The notes beneath the pieces are model-generated. The model was not told where the DNA came from. It ran no database searches and saw only the letters and a list, made by a program, of their open reading frames with translations. Position numbers and translations under genes: made by a program. From contig OZ018321.1 of the NCBI GenBank assembly GCA_963969495.1, forward strand, positions 134,472,315 through 134,536,314: a stretch of 64,000 nucleotides of DNA. The letters are read 5' to 3'. The stretch comes from Ceratothoa steindachneri. Its lineage: Eukaryota; Arthropoda; Malacostraca; Isopoda; Cymothoidae. Shown one piece after another: positions 43,090 through 54,735 of this stretch (position 1 is the first letter of the stretch; each line of letters begins with the position of its first letter).

Positions 43090-43830
43090 AATAAAAATAT
43101 GTATAAGCGAAAAATAAATGGTGGAAACTAATGTTGAGAACCTGTGGAGGCCATGGCCCTGGCACTAAAATTGCACCAGCAGAGTGCCTCGCAGGAATAG
43201 GAAGAATTGTAACAAATGTCCTCGCGGATATACATATATATTTATTTGTAAACCGATCAAGGAAGTAAGCGGAAAGCCGAGAATTCAGATAGCAGTAAAC
43301 TTTGGCGACAATGTAATAAAAACGAACATTTCTCGTCTGGAAATGGAATTAAGCCGAGACAGCTGTCTGCCTCTCAGGAATGATAAAATTATATCGAGAA
43401 AGTGTAAATTTGTAGGCGCCATTAATCGATGAACTTCCGTCACCATGGGATAAGGAATATCCCGCCCAGTGGCCAGAGCTAAAAACATTGTCATCCCAGA
43501 GGCCACGCCTCCTATACTATCTATAGAAGAAAAATAGAGAATTCGAGAGAAGGAGATTCATTTACACCTGAGTAGACAGTTAAGTCAGATAGACGATCGA
43601 TCGTAAAGAACTAATTACGGTTTGTTTAGTGTCCCAAATTTCCCGTTATACCCGCCTAAGTCTTGTTCTCGTAACACTGGCTTTCCTGACCGGTAGTGAA
43701 ATTTTTCCTGACCATAATCGTGTAAACGCGAGCCTCCCGTTTGCTTTGGTTGTTTTGTTTGTTGGAATTAAACATTTATTTCTATACGCGATTCCTCTCA
43801 ATCCTTTCTCGATCACAAGCTTCGGAGTTG
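43090..43830 (+). mobile_element. LTR-like segment inside the Tc1 element
   Basis: Positions 43495-43825 are similar to 60420-60745 (GCCACGCCTCCTATAC-AT, AGACGATCGA, TCTTGTTCTCGTAACAC, TTTCTCGATCACAAGC). The TATA-like start and downstream layout suggest the R-U5 part of an LTR, plus strand. Here it replaces the middle of the Tc1 transposase. The 5' boundary is uncertain. Confidence 0.5.
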
Positions 43831-43978
43831 TACACCTTTTGCGACCTTGATCATCACGACGGTTTTTTAAATAATTTGACTCATTGTATCCTTTAATGGT
43901 TGTTTGGAAACCGTTTTTCGAGCATTTCAGTTTCCTTGCAATTTTGACATGGGATAATCCCTCTTTGGACAATGCAAT
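43810..43978 (-). pseudogene. Tc1-like transposase, DNA-binding N-terminus (inner part)
   Basis: The strand encodes ALSKEGLSHVKIARKLKCSK and NGFQTTIKGYNESNYLKNR, ending RKRCTTPK: the paired helix-turn-helix region of a Tc1-type transposase. The first residues of the same helix (QIPESQRAQIIA) lie 6.2 kb away at 50211-50258, across the Gypsy insertion. The shared GCAAT is the Gypsy target duplication. Confidence 0.85.
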
Positions 43979-44189
43979 TGAAATGATAGTTATGAGTACT
44001 GGTGATCATAGCTGCCCTAAAAGCTTTTATTGTAATGATAGATATGAGTAGTAAGGTATATTCAAACATCTCTTTTTAATAGGGTTTAATCAACTATATT
44101 CATAATACATCTAGAAAAGAAACAAAACAAAATATTAGTAACATGAATACATATGAAAAAATATAAATAAATAAGGGGAACATATAACA
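43979..44189 (-). repeat. 3' LTR of the Gypsy element
   Basis: On the plus strand it reads TGAAATGATAGTTATGAG... to ...GGGGAACATATAACA, giving TG...CA ends on the minus strand. It matches 50004-50210 throughout by eye. Confidence 0.88.
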
Positions 44190-44349
44190 CTCACTCCCAC
44201 CAAAAAAAGAATTCATTCCTTTACAAAATATAAATACATACACTAGATAAAGAAAGTTAAAGTAAGGCATCAAAATGAATTAGAAATCGAAAAATTACAA
44301 ATCTAAACTACGTACAGGTTTATGAGCATGTAAAGTTCTTCTAGGGCCA

Positions 44350-46420
44350 GGCAACTGTATTGTCAGATCGTCCTGACTATTCACACTGCTATCAGCATCA
44401 TGAAGATAATCTGTTTGTATCTGGATAATTTTTCCTTGCTCATTTCCCAATATCTTCTCGTTGGCTTGAGGAAAGTTAGTAGTTGTAGATGGCGGAGCGG
44501 ATCGGAAAGGACACCTGAATTTCGTGATTCGAAATCATTAGGTGGAATATTCCTAGGACAAGGAGCTAAATTATGCAGAGCTACAGTGTTCTCTCTCCCA
44601 TCAGGGAATTTCACACGAACATGTGTAGAGTTAGCATCATGAGATAAACGACGTCAAAAGCTAGTTGGTATTTAGTATGATTGCCAAGCCGTTTAAAGAG
44701 GACTTCCCCAGGTTTAATTAGCCAAGATAATAGGCCGAACCACCAACTGAACGTCTCTCAAAAGCAAAGGTCGTTCATGCGGCGTAGTATTCTTCGAGGT
44801 ACAAAGTAATGAACGTATGACATGAAAGGCATCAGGTAACACATCCTGCCATGTACTTAAAGGCTAACCTCGAGATTCGTTTGCCAACTTCACAGTATTC
44901 AAAATAATGCCATTATAGTGCTCACACTGGCTATTTCCACGGAGGTTGTATGGAGAGGTGTGGGCCGAGTAAAAATTGTTTCACTTCCTTGGACTTGAAT
45001 GACAAGCTGCCGTCTCAATGAATATATGCAAGTAGACTAAATAATGAAAAAAGATTTGTAAGACAGTTACTAACTACTTTGGATGGCATACGCGGCATGT
45101 AAACGCAAACGGAAAAGGCTAAACTCAGCAACAATTGTAAGGAGATAGCGCGACTAGTGCGAGGAAACTGGAAGCGACCCCTTAAAATCAATTGAAAGAC
45201 GTTGGAAAGGCGCACTCGCCCATATCGAAGAAGTATTTTCTGGTTTAAAGAAACGGGATTAATTTTAGCACATACCTGACAATCAGCAGTAATACAGTGA
45301 ATTTCATCGATGGGGTAAGGAAGGTTTTTAACATGAACATAATGTAGCATTTACTGGACTCTAGGATAAACAAGACTCTCATTCGTTCAGGATCGGGTTT
45401 CAGATTGCCGTCAGAAATTTGGTAACCGAGAATATTAATGCAGGTTAGAGGAAACTTAGATTTCTCAGAATTCAGAGATAAATTGTATTTAGAAGCAGCT
45501 TTTATGAAACGCTTTAGAGTGTTGTCATATTCTTCTTTCGTTTTTCTGCAGACTGTTATGTTGTCGAGATAGGCATAAGTGCTACATGGTGTTTTATCGG
45601 TTTCTAAACTGATTCATAAAGCGTTGAAGGGCGGAAACCACATCCGTAACACCCAAAGGTAGGCACCTGAATTGATAAAGACTGTTACCAGCCTGTAAAG
45701 CAGTGTAAGGTCGGTTCTCTGAGCATATTTATATCTGATAATATAAATTGGATAGATCAATAACGCTGAAAAAGTGATTCTTAGCGATATTTGCAACTAT
45801 ATATTCAATCCTGGATAGCGGGTAAGCGTCCAAAGGGCTATACTTATTTATTGTTCTAGAAAAGTCTACCTACCACCATTCGTTTTTCTTATTTGCGTTT
45901 GATGTCACTACCACTTATGCGCACCAAGGAGAATTACTATGCTCAATAATCTCCTCAAGAAGTAGACGTTTAACCTCATTTTCGACGAAATCAGCATCTT
46001 CGTAGCTGTAATTGGGAGACTTGATAGCAATTGAAGTGCAATCCGAGAATAAGTTTACTAACAGTTTAACTGAAGGAATCTTAAGTTAGGTCACTCCACA
46101 CACAGTTAAGGATGGATATGTGTTCCAATAATGTAAGCTAACGCTTTTATGCACTGTTAAAAATAGTAAGCCAAGAATAATATCAGTGCAAGCGTTTGGA
46201 AGTACAGTAGCTTCGGCATTCTCATAAGTGCGACCATTCATCGAAACGTTGACAATACAGTAACCTTTAAGATTTACTGAGAAAGAAGAAGACGCCATCG
46301 AAACAAAGGATGATCGTTCATGAATTGGGAGATGCATAGCTTGTACTACAGCCTCAATTCTAAAATTCTCTGAACTTCCACTGTCAAATAGATTTGAAGT
46401 AACTAGGGATCTCCTTTCAA
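44350..46420 (-). pseudogene. Gypsy pol: protease, RT and integrase relics
   Basis: Protease: FDSGSSENFRIEA (catalytic DSG) with TDIILGLLFL (about 46090-46405). RT: ADFVENEVKRLLLEEIIEHS then TYAYLDNITVCRKT, where the second Asp of the YxDD box is Asn (about 45560-45600). The sequence jumps near 45355 from the RT connection (NLKPDPERM) straight to the integrase zinc region (MLHYVHVKNLPYP; DCQVCAKINP), so RNase H is deleted. The integrase end (PYNLRGNSQCEHYNGIILNT; TWQDVLPDAFHVIRSLLCTS) reaches about 44350. Many stops. Confidence 0.8.
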
Positions 46421-46479
46421 TTGAACAGGAACAGTAAGCAACAGCAAGCCGCTGATAGTGCAGGTGAAAGCAAACGTGG

Positions 46480-46672
46480 CAGAAGATAGTGAAACAGGAT
46501 GTTTGGATTTTGACTTACAAACTTTTGCAAAATGACCAAGCTTCCCACATTTACGACAACTGCATTCGGTCATCCTCAGGATGGCGACGACCACCACAAT
46601 TGTAGCATGTTTGCTTAATTTTTCAAATATATTTTTAAACAGCTGCTGTAAGTGGAAGGCTAATTTCTTCAC
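46480..46672 (-). pseudogene. Gypsy gag zinc knuckle
   Basis: The minus strand encodes CRKCGKLGHFAKVCKSK, a canonical C-x2-C-x4-H-x4-C knuckle that binds RNA in retroelement gag. The surrounding frame is broken. Confidence 0.75.
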
Positions 46673-46865
46673 ATTCTTTTTCTTTACTAGAGGTCATAGA
46701 TGTATCAGGAACAGCCACCACACTAGCAGGTACATGGCCGGGAGTAATGCTTGCACTAATGCCTGAGCTTGTTGAGTAGCATCTGTTTATGTAAGTTTTT
46801 GATTCTCAAGGAGTCGTGCACGAATATTCGAAAATTTTAACCCTCATATGCAGTAACCCCTAATA

Positions 46866-48152
46866 CGAGAGGCAGTCAATAAGTTTTGCAAATCGGTAGG
46901 GCAAAACAGAGAAAGGGAAATGGCTGTTTGTGGGGGTGTTAAGACAAGTTATGACAAGTCAAGACCTGCAGCCACACGCTCCTGCCTCGACTATTTAAGA
47001 AGCAGTAGCTGATCACAGATCGTCAGTCAAATTCTTCAACAATGGAGAAGGTTGAGCACCACGCAGTGATCAAATTTTTTACCAAGGAAGGCAAGAATGC
47101 AAAAGAGATCTATGAACGCATGGTTGCAGTGTACACCGACACCGCCCCTTCATATGCAACCATTGCTCGCTGTAATAGGGAGTTCCGCCATGGTCGTGAG
47201 TCGCTTGAAGATGACCCCCGTCCAAGACGCCTGCCAGACATGACCAACGAGGACAATGTGGCCCGTGTGGAGAGGATGATCCTCGAAAATCGATGGGTGA
47301 AGTTCGAAGAAATCGAACGAGAACTTGGAATATCACATGGAAGTGTTATCAACATCATCCTTCAGAATTTGGCCATGACCAAGGTCTCTGCCCTTTGGGT
47401 CCCTAGAAACCTCACGAAACCTCACGCCCCATGATCGACTTCAACGTCGTCAAAGTTCCAGGGAGCTGCTGCTCTGTACAACCAAGAGCCGACGCGATTC
47501 GAGTCACGCATAGTGACAGGTGATGAAACGTGGGTCAATCACTATGATCCCGAGACCAAGCTCGAAAGCATGGCCTGGAAGCACAGGGGCTCTCGGACCC
47601 CAATTAAGTTCCAGACCCAACCCTCAGCCGGGAAGATCATGGCCACCATCTTCTAGGATTCTGAGGGAGTGTTGATGGTGGACTATGCGCCTCGTGGAAA
47701 GACCATCACGGGCCAATATTACGCCGAGGAACTGGCTGGGTTGAAGAAGTGCATCCGTCAGAAGCAGCGCGGCAAGTTGACACGTGGTGTCCTGCTCATC
47801 CACGACAATGCCCCTGTCCACAAGGCCAGAGTTGCACAAGCTGCCCGGCGCGAGTGCAGATTCGAGGAGCTCAACCATCCCCTCTACAGTCTAGATCTGG
47901 CCCTCATCGACTTCTTTTTATTCCGCCAGCTCAAGGCAGGCTGCATTGCGTGGACGCTGGTTTGGGGACGATGAAGATGTCCAGCTAGCCGTCCAGGAGT
48001 GGATTGAACAGCAGTCGGGAATTCAAAGCCTCAGGGACAAGTGGCGCAAGTGCATTGAAGTCGTGGGTAGTTATATTGAAAAATAATAAAACACTTTTCC
48101 TCATATCTCGTTTTCTTATATCCAAATTGCAAAACTTATTGACCTTTCCTCG
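46866..48152 (+). mobile_element. Mariner element 1
   Basis: Terminal repeats CGAGAGGCAGTCAATAAGTT... and (complement) CGAGGAAAGGTCAATAAGTT... are flanked by TA on both sides (46864-46865, 48153-48154), as for mariner insertions. Size of 1287 bp is typical. It lies in the Gypsy gag/pol, opposite in orientation. Confidence 0.92.
47042..47974 (+). pseudogene. Mariner transposase (DD34D type), inactivated
   Basis: The N-terminal HTH part is open for 130 codons (MEKVEHHAVIKFFTKEGKNA; ELGISHGSVINIIL; WVPRNLT). A frameshift follows near 47425, then IVTGDETWVNHYDPETK (first Asp, GDETW), a TAG at about 47656, LIHDNAPVHKARVAQAA (second Asp) and LYSLDLALIDFFLFRQLK (third Asp region, normally YSPDLAPSDFFLF). 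Two breaks make it non-functional. Fold and spacing fit the mariner DD34D family. Confidence 0.9.
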
Positions 48153-48154
48153 TA

Positions 48155-48409
48155 CTTTTATCACGGTAGACTGCAGCAGTAACATCCTGAAAGTTGAAAT
48201 CCACATCAAGACAATTGAGAGCTTGAAGGTACTGGTCAATCGATTCTTCTGGAAGTTGAATTCGAGTAAAAAACCAATGACTGGCATGAATTTTCCTGGG
48301 AGCCTTAATATAGGCAGCTTGCAACAATTCGATAGCCTTCGAGTAATCAGCACAACCCTCTATTATATCTGCGACATGAGGACCAATGTACAGGTAGAGT
48401 ACTTCTAAC
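48155..48409 (-). pseudogene. Gypsy gag fragment between mariner and hAT insertions
   Basis: The product includes ASHWFFTRIQLPEESIDQYL and QALNCLDVDFNFQDVTAAVY, a gag capsid-like segment of Gypsy elements. It is cut by the mariner on one side and by the hAT-type element on the other. Confidence 0.6.
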
Positions 48410-48874
48410 CAGTGCCGGTTTAACCTAGTAGCACATATAGCACGTGCTAAGGGACCTGCGCTTCAGGGGGCCCCGCAGGGAGATAAAAAATTAGTAATAA
48501 TTAAGGTTTTGCCCTTAGGCACAAAAGGCCGAGACAAAATAATTATTCATTTTCCTGATTTTTCTATTATCATATATGATATTACTATATATGTATAAAA
48601 AAAATAATAAAAAACCTCACTAGAGCACACTGTATAGTGTAATAAGTCTGGCATTATGTTATAGTAGTACACCGTATAGTCCAGGACTACTCACCTGGCT
48701 GCCCGCGATCCAAATCCGAACCTTGTGGGTACACGGTGTTGTTCTTTAAAAGAAATAAAAGTTGTACAAAATAAACCCCCCTTCTTTCAGTTGAGTACTC
48801 ACAGCCATACTAGCAGTTCTTTTAAATTCCTCAGATAAATTTTCCCTCTTTGCAAAGGAAAACAGGTGGGTGAG

Positions 48875-49024
<150 letters not shown>

Positions 49025-49299
49025 CTTCAGCCTTAACTTCTCTCGATTTGAAAATCTTAGAGTCACTATATATCATTAAAATAAATCCAAACCTAAATAA
49101 TTACTCCTCCTCAATTAAATTATTCACAGTATAACCAATCAACACTTCAATAGATTAATTAGCCAACCGACCAACCGAATAAATTTCGTCAGTAATTTTA
49201 TATGTTTAGTTAGTTTATTTCTCAACTCTCACGATAAAGGTCAGTCACTTTGTCCATTCTGATTTGTTTTCGGGTTTTTTGTCTTTTTTCTTTTTACAA

Positions 49300-49301
<2 letters not shown>

Positions 49302-49367
<66 letters not shown>

Positions 49368-49374
49368 ATATATC
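49302..49374. repeat. (TA)n array 2 in the hAT-type element
   Basis: This is about 70 bp of TA with one TCTA interruption near the right end. Confidence 0.95.
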
Positions 49375-49603
49375 CCAGGCAATGACTTTGTTACTAAGAT
49401 TAAAATTTAAAATCTAAAAAAAAGCAGCCATGGTTAAATTTTTATAAATTTTCTGAACTTCACCATTTTGTTTTTTTATATTATAAAAGAATTATTAGAA
49501 ATAACTTTGATAAAAAAACATAAGTCATAACCAAACTAAGATGAAATTATTATTCAAATACTCAAAAAAATGCTCTTCCTAAATTATAGAGCTAGTGATG
49601 ATG

Positions 49604-49790
<187 letters not shown>

Positions 49791-50003
49791 GGGTGGGGCC
49801 CCCTCTGTTCCTTGTGCTACGGGCCTCGCAGCTCCTTAAGCCGGCCCTGCTTCTAACTTGTCTGGGGAATGATCAGATATTGTAGAAAGGAAGTAGCAGA
49901 AATTTCTATGTCAAAGCTTCCATAATTTGCCAGCGTGAGGATCCGAAGTAGGTAAATCAAACTTCTCAAGTCGTATGACTTTATCCATAATAGTTTATTA
50001 AAT

Positions 50004-50210
50004 TAAAGTGATAGTTATGAGTAGTGGCGAGCATAGCTGCCTTACAAGCTTTTATTGTAATGATAAAAATGAGTGGTAAGGTATATTCAAACAGCCTCTT
50101 TTTATAGGGTTTAATCAACTATCTTCATAATAGATCTAGTAAATAAAAACAAAATACTTGGAATATGAATACATATGACAAATATAAATGAATAAGGGGA
50201 GCATATAACA
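50004..50210 (-). repeat. 5' LTR of the Gypsy element
   Basis: It starts TAAAGTGATAGTTATGAG (the terminal TG has mutated to TA) and ends GGGGAGCATATAACA. GCAAT follows directly. Confidence 0.88.
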
Positions 50211-50258
50211 GCAATGATTTGAGCTCTTTGAGATTCAGGAATCTGTTTCTTCTGAGAC
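50211..50258 (-). pseudogene. Tc1-like transposase, first residues (outer part)
   Basis: The minus strand encodes KKQIPESQRAQIIA up to the GCAAT duplication and continues in frame with ALSKEGLSHVK at 43978 across the Gypsy element. The upstream boundary of the Tc1 element is not defined. Confidence 0.75.
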
Positions 50259-50264
50259 AGACAA

Positions 50265-50747
50265 ACGTCCAATCAAATAAGAATACGCCCACCATCCTCC
50301 TCTGGCTGGGATTCACTACGGAGGAAATACTCGAAGCCCTTAAAGAAGAGTACAGAGTAAACATAGTCCTGGACCTCTATTCCAACAGACACAAGTCCTG
50401 GGCTTTAATCACGCTACAAGACGAAACTCACACAAAAACATTGCCCAACCAGGGCATTAAGCTCCTTGGCACCCAAACACCCACCGACCTAAGGAGCTAC
50501 AACACAACATACGCCCATATTAGTGCCTGTGCCTACGGTATTACAAGACTGGTTACCAGACCGGCTCCTGCAAATCAGAACCAGTCTGTTCTAAGTGCGG
50601 TGTAAAAGGACACTATTACACCGCATGTACACACGAGACCCACCGCTGCGTAAACTGTGGTGGCGGTCACGTCTCTGTTAGTTTGAGATGTCCGTACCTC
50701 AAACAGAAGCGCGCTGACGTTATCATTGAATTGAGGAGACCTCAACA
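50265..50747 (+). pseudogene. Retroelement gag-like ORF with two zinc knuckles
   Basis: Positions 50265-50570 encode ILLWLGFTTEEILEALKEEY and DLYSNRHKSWALITLQDETH, resembling nucleic-acid-binding folds of non-LTR ORF1. After a frameshift, 50580-50700 encodes CSKCGVKGHYYTAC and CVNCGGGHVSVSLRC, two CCHC-like knuckles. The coding sequence is then cut by mariner 2 and appears to continue after 52022 (TSTKKHSRHIQPNHYRP). The family is not identified. Confidence 0.6.
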
Positions 50748-50749
50748 TA

Positions 50750-52020
50750 CGAGGAGCGGTCAATAAGTTTTGCAATTCAGATATAAGGAAACGAGATATG
50801 AGGAAAAGTGTTTTTATTATTTTTCAATATAATTACCTTCGACTTCAATGCACTTGCGCCACTTGTCCCTGAGGCTTCGAATTCCCGACAACCAGAAATC
50901 TCCTGACTGCTGTTCAATCCACTCCTGGACGGCAAGCTGGACATCTTCATCGTCCCCAAACCGGCGTCCACGTAGTGCAGCCTTGAGCTGGCGGAGTAAA
51001 AAGTAGTCGTAGTAGCTCCTCGAATCTGCACTCATGTAGGGCAGCTTGTGCAACTCTGGCCTTGTGGACAGGGACATTGTCGTAGAGGAGCAGGACACCG
51101 CGTGTCAACTTGTCGCGCCGCTTCTGACGGATGCACTTCTCCAACCCAGCCAGTTCCCTGGCGTAATATTGGCCTGTGATGGTACTTCCACGAGGCGCAT
51201 AGTCCACCATCAACACTCCCTCAGACTTCCAGAAGATTGTGGCCATGATCTTCCCGGCTGAGAGTTGGGTCCGGAACTTGATTGGGTTCGGAGAGCCCCT
51301 GTGCTTCCAGGCCATACTTTTTAACTTGGTCTCGGGATCATAGTGATTGACCCACGTTTCATTACCTGTCACTATGCGTGACTCGAATCCCGCCGGGTCT
51401 TGGTTGAACAGGAGCAGCAGCCCCTCCGAACTTTGACGACGTTAAAGTCGATCAGGAGGCGTGAGGTTTCGTGAGGTTTCTAGGGACCCACCGGGCAGAG
51501 ACCTTGGTCATGGTCAAATTTTCGTGGATTGTTTTGATAACACTTCCACGTGATATTCCAAGTTCTCGCTCGATTTCTTCGACCTTCACCGGGCGATTTT
51601 CGAGGATCATCCTCTCCACACGGGCCACATTGTCCTCGTTGGTCATGTCTGACGGGCGTCCTGGACGGGGGTCATCTTTAAGGGACTCACGACCATGGCA
51701 GAACTCCCTATTACAGTGAGCAATGGTTGGATAGGGAGGAGCGGTGTCGGTGTACACTGTAACCATGCGTTCATGGATCTCTTTTGCATTCTTGCCTTCC
51801 CTGGTCAAAAATTTGATCAGTGCGCGGTGCTCAACCTTCTATTGTTGAAAGATTTGTTACTGACGATCTGTGATCAGCTACTGCTTCTTAAATAGACGAG
51901 GCAGAAGCGTGTGGCTGCAGGTCCTGACTTATCATAACTTGTCCTAACATCCCCACAAACAGCCATCCCCCTTCCTCTGTTTTGCCCTACCGATTCGCAA
52001 AACTTATTGACCGCCCCTCG
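50750..52020 (-). mobile_element. Mariner element 2
   Basis: It is the same family as element 1 but in reverse orientation. Ends CGAGGAGCGGTCAATAAGTT... and complement CGAGGGGCGGTCAATAAGTT... are flanked by TA (50748-50749, 52021-52022). Length is 1271 bp. It interrupts the gag-like ORF. Confidence 0.92.
50937..51846 (-). pseudogene. Mariner transposase 2, inactivated
   Basis: The start codon is lost (ATA followed by a 2-bp deletion relative to element 1). The HTH part is open from 51808 (EIHERMVTVYTDTAPPYPTI; ELGISRGSVIKTI), then there is a frameshift near 51450. The catalytic part has TGNETWVNHYDPETK (GDETW changed to GNETW, so the first catalytic Asp is Asn) and LLYDNVPVHKARVAQAALHE. About 25 bp with the third Asp region are deleted near 50995-51025. 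Confidence 0.88.
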
Positions 52021-52022
52021 TA

Positions 52023-53880
52023 CCTCGACAAAAAAACACTCACGCCACATCCAACCCAACCATTACCGTCCCAGCATCCCCGCTCACAAAAACTTACGCT
52101 ACGGCAGTCAGTGGTCAGGTGGATAACTACACAAACACACGGCCACCTCTCCTACCAACTCCCTCACTTTAATCTATACTACTACACATCTGTCCACCTT
52201 ACTCTCCATTGTGGCAAATTACATGTCTGCTGGGGCTGACCCCAGACATGGCTCTCAACCATCTTTATGCTGCAAACGGTCTTGGGCAAATTGTCTTCCC
52301 GAATACATTATTCACCCTACTAGACACACAAGGTAATACTCGACCATCGCTCCTTCCTACGTCTACCATACACAAACAAAGAACACGTAAGCGCCACAAC
52401 ACACGACCACCGCTCCTACCAATTCCTTCACCCCTCCCTGCCCCCCCTCCCACCAATCCTATCCTCCATCCTGCACAATTCCCTATTCCTATCCCCTCCC
52501 CAGTTCCTACTCCTAATCTTTCCCCAGTTCCTACTCCTATTTCTTCCTCAGTTACTATTCATATTCTTTTCCCAGTTACAACTCCCATTTCTTCCCCAGT
52601 TCCTACTACCCCCTCCCCTAAACCTACCCCCTCCCCTACCACATCCACAGTTCCCACTCCTATCCCCTCCCCAGCCCCTACCCCTACTCCATTCCTAGTC
52701 ATTCTCCAGTTCGCACTCCTAACCCTTCCCCAGTTCCTACTCCTTCCCCTTCCCCAGCTTCTCCTACCTGCGATCCTGCTTCCTCTTCCCATGCTCCTGC
52801 CAACACTACAGAAGATGAACACACCCGTCTCTCTTGTCTACTCCTCACTTCTGAACATCTCTCTTCTCACCACTGCTCCTGATCAGACTCTCCTCCCACC
52901 AAACTACACACTGCCTCCAACAGTCTCCACTCCCGACAACACTCAGATCCCACTCCACTCCTTAGACATTGTAAACTCCACACCTCATGCAATACACCAC
53001 CCCAGAACAAATATCTATACGCTGTCTTCAAGCAGCACGCCACAAGATGTTCGGGAGATGACCCCGTCTATTTGCACTTAACTACAACGCGTGCCTATCA
53101 GCCAACGAACGGTCTGGAGCAGATGCAAGCCAACGGCCTGGAGCAGATAGACTCTCTAGAAAGTATATTTTCCCTAGTCGTAGTACACCAAGACGCACGT
53201 CTGCCGCACCATCTAACACCTGTAACTACACAAGCCACACACTACCCCGACACATCTCCTGCCACCCACACCGCATACCACACAGTATCCCCTCTCCTCC
53301 CCTCCCCGAGGCATCACCATTTCCCGAACATAACGCAACACCATCCACACCGTTCCATCCCTTAGACTACATCTACTCAATACGCCACAATTTTCACCAA
53401 CGTCACAACAAAACATTATTCAAAATCTGCAAAGTAGAGGCCAAAACAATGTCGGGGGGGGGGGGGAGACCATCGACTGTACGCCCCATCATTCAATAAA
53501 ATCTTAACTTTAAACGGTATGGAGGAGATAGACTTCCTATAAAGTATATTTGCTATAATCGCTGAACACACAAACGTTAGCCCCCGCAACACCCAACACA
53601 TGCACCCACACAAAAAAACATACAACACAGTATTCACCCACCAGCCAGGGGCTTCACCACTGCCCGAACACAACTCACCATCCACACATCAACTCACGGA
53701 AACAGTTCCACCACACACACCCACGACACCTGTACTAACGATGGCCGAAGCCTCGAAGCCTACAAGCAAGGTTGAGAGCTAGAAAACCACCGAACGTACA
53801 TTACGCTCCAACACGCGGCAGTCCATCACATGGCGTAACTAAACACGTACTCGAGTACTGACCACCTATACAACACGCTT
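52023..53880 (+). other. Proline/threonine-rich low-complexity region, probable retroelement relic
   Basis: Positions 52380-52800 are CCCC/TCCT-rich and translate as PTP/SPVP repeats in several frames. Parts at 53110-53365 and 53505-53720 resemble each other (GAGCAGATAGACT-CT-AAAGTATATTT...; GCCCGAACA-AAC...), suggesting a diverged duplication. A stretch near 53500-53580 resembles a LINE endonuclease start. No gene can be named. Confidence 0.4.
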
Positions 53881-54555
53881 GATACGAGCCGGGGCTCAAC
53901 AAGCACGCAAATAAACACCACATGATACGACATGGGGTAGTAACATTCCCAGGGCCTAGGCGCCCCTCGCCATCGCCTCGTCTGTCCCTCCCACCGCTCC
54001 AGTCACGAGACCCTCACACAAAATGTTTCAACAACACCCTGCTCTGGTGTATAGCCACCGGCCTTTAATCTCATCCTATCCCCTCATGAGTTAATTTCCG
54101 AACCGCTCCTCTTCGAATGCAACGATCTCCTGGGCATTCACAGGAATTTATCCTCTTTTGTTTTTATACTTACTTTCCTTTTTCCATTTTCCCTTATTGA
54201 CTGCTCAGACACTAATGAAGAAACACCGCCAATTCGGAGGAAAGTCGTCACTCGATAAAGGAGGTACATGAAAGGGAAAGGACGTCAAAAACGTGAAATC
54301 TTTTTTACTTTTCCCAAGGGAGAATTAAAAAGAGAATAATACACTTGGAGTCCTTGAATTGGCGACACCTCAACACCTTTATTATTTATAATTTAACTGC
54401 TCGGAACTCCTTGACAAAGTACACAGGCTTTCTACCTCCCGTTACCCGGTAAAGGAGGTAACAGTTTCATGAAGTACAAAACCCCCTACGCGCTATAAAG
54501 ACCTGTGAGCACCGCCGACTAGACAACAGTCCTACGGTGATTTTTTTTTTCCTTT
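53881..54555. other. No recognised feature
   Basis: This is mixed-composition sequence. Short AAAGGAGGTA motifs recur at 54257 and 54453. No ORF or element was recognised. Confidence 0.4.
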
Positions 54556-54559
54556 ACCC

Positions 54560-54735
54560 TTAAGAAAGAGAAAATATTGCATTTTTGTCTGTTAAGAAGG
54601 AGAGAATAATATATTTTTTTATCCGATAACAGAGAGAATAATACAATTTTTATCCGATCAGTACGAGAGAATAATAATTATTTAGTTAAGAAAGAGAATA
54701 ATACAATTTTTATTTCGTTAAGAAAGGGAGAATGT
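54560..54735. repeat. Imperfect minisatellite (about 30-40 bp unit)
   Basis: Five to six variants of GTTAAGAAAGAGAATAATAC followed by AATTTTTATCC are arrayed with variable spacing. Confidence 0.75.

Noticed and set aside
47042..47974. SETMAR-like fusion of histone methyltransferase and mariner transposase
   Set aside because: No SET domain lies upstream, the element has both terminal repeats and TA flanks, and the transposase is broken.
52209..53081. A 290-codon Pro/Leu/Ser-rich frame as a host gene
   Set aside because: The composition comes from a CCT/CCC low-complexity tract, several frames look alike, and it sits between retroelement pieces.
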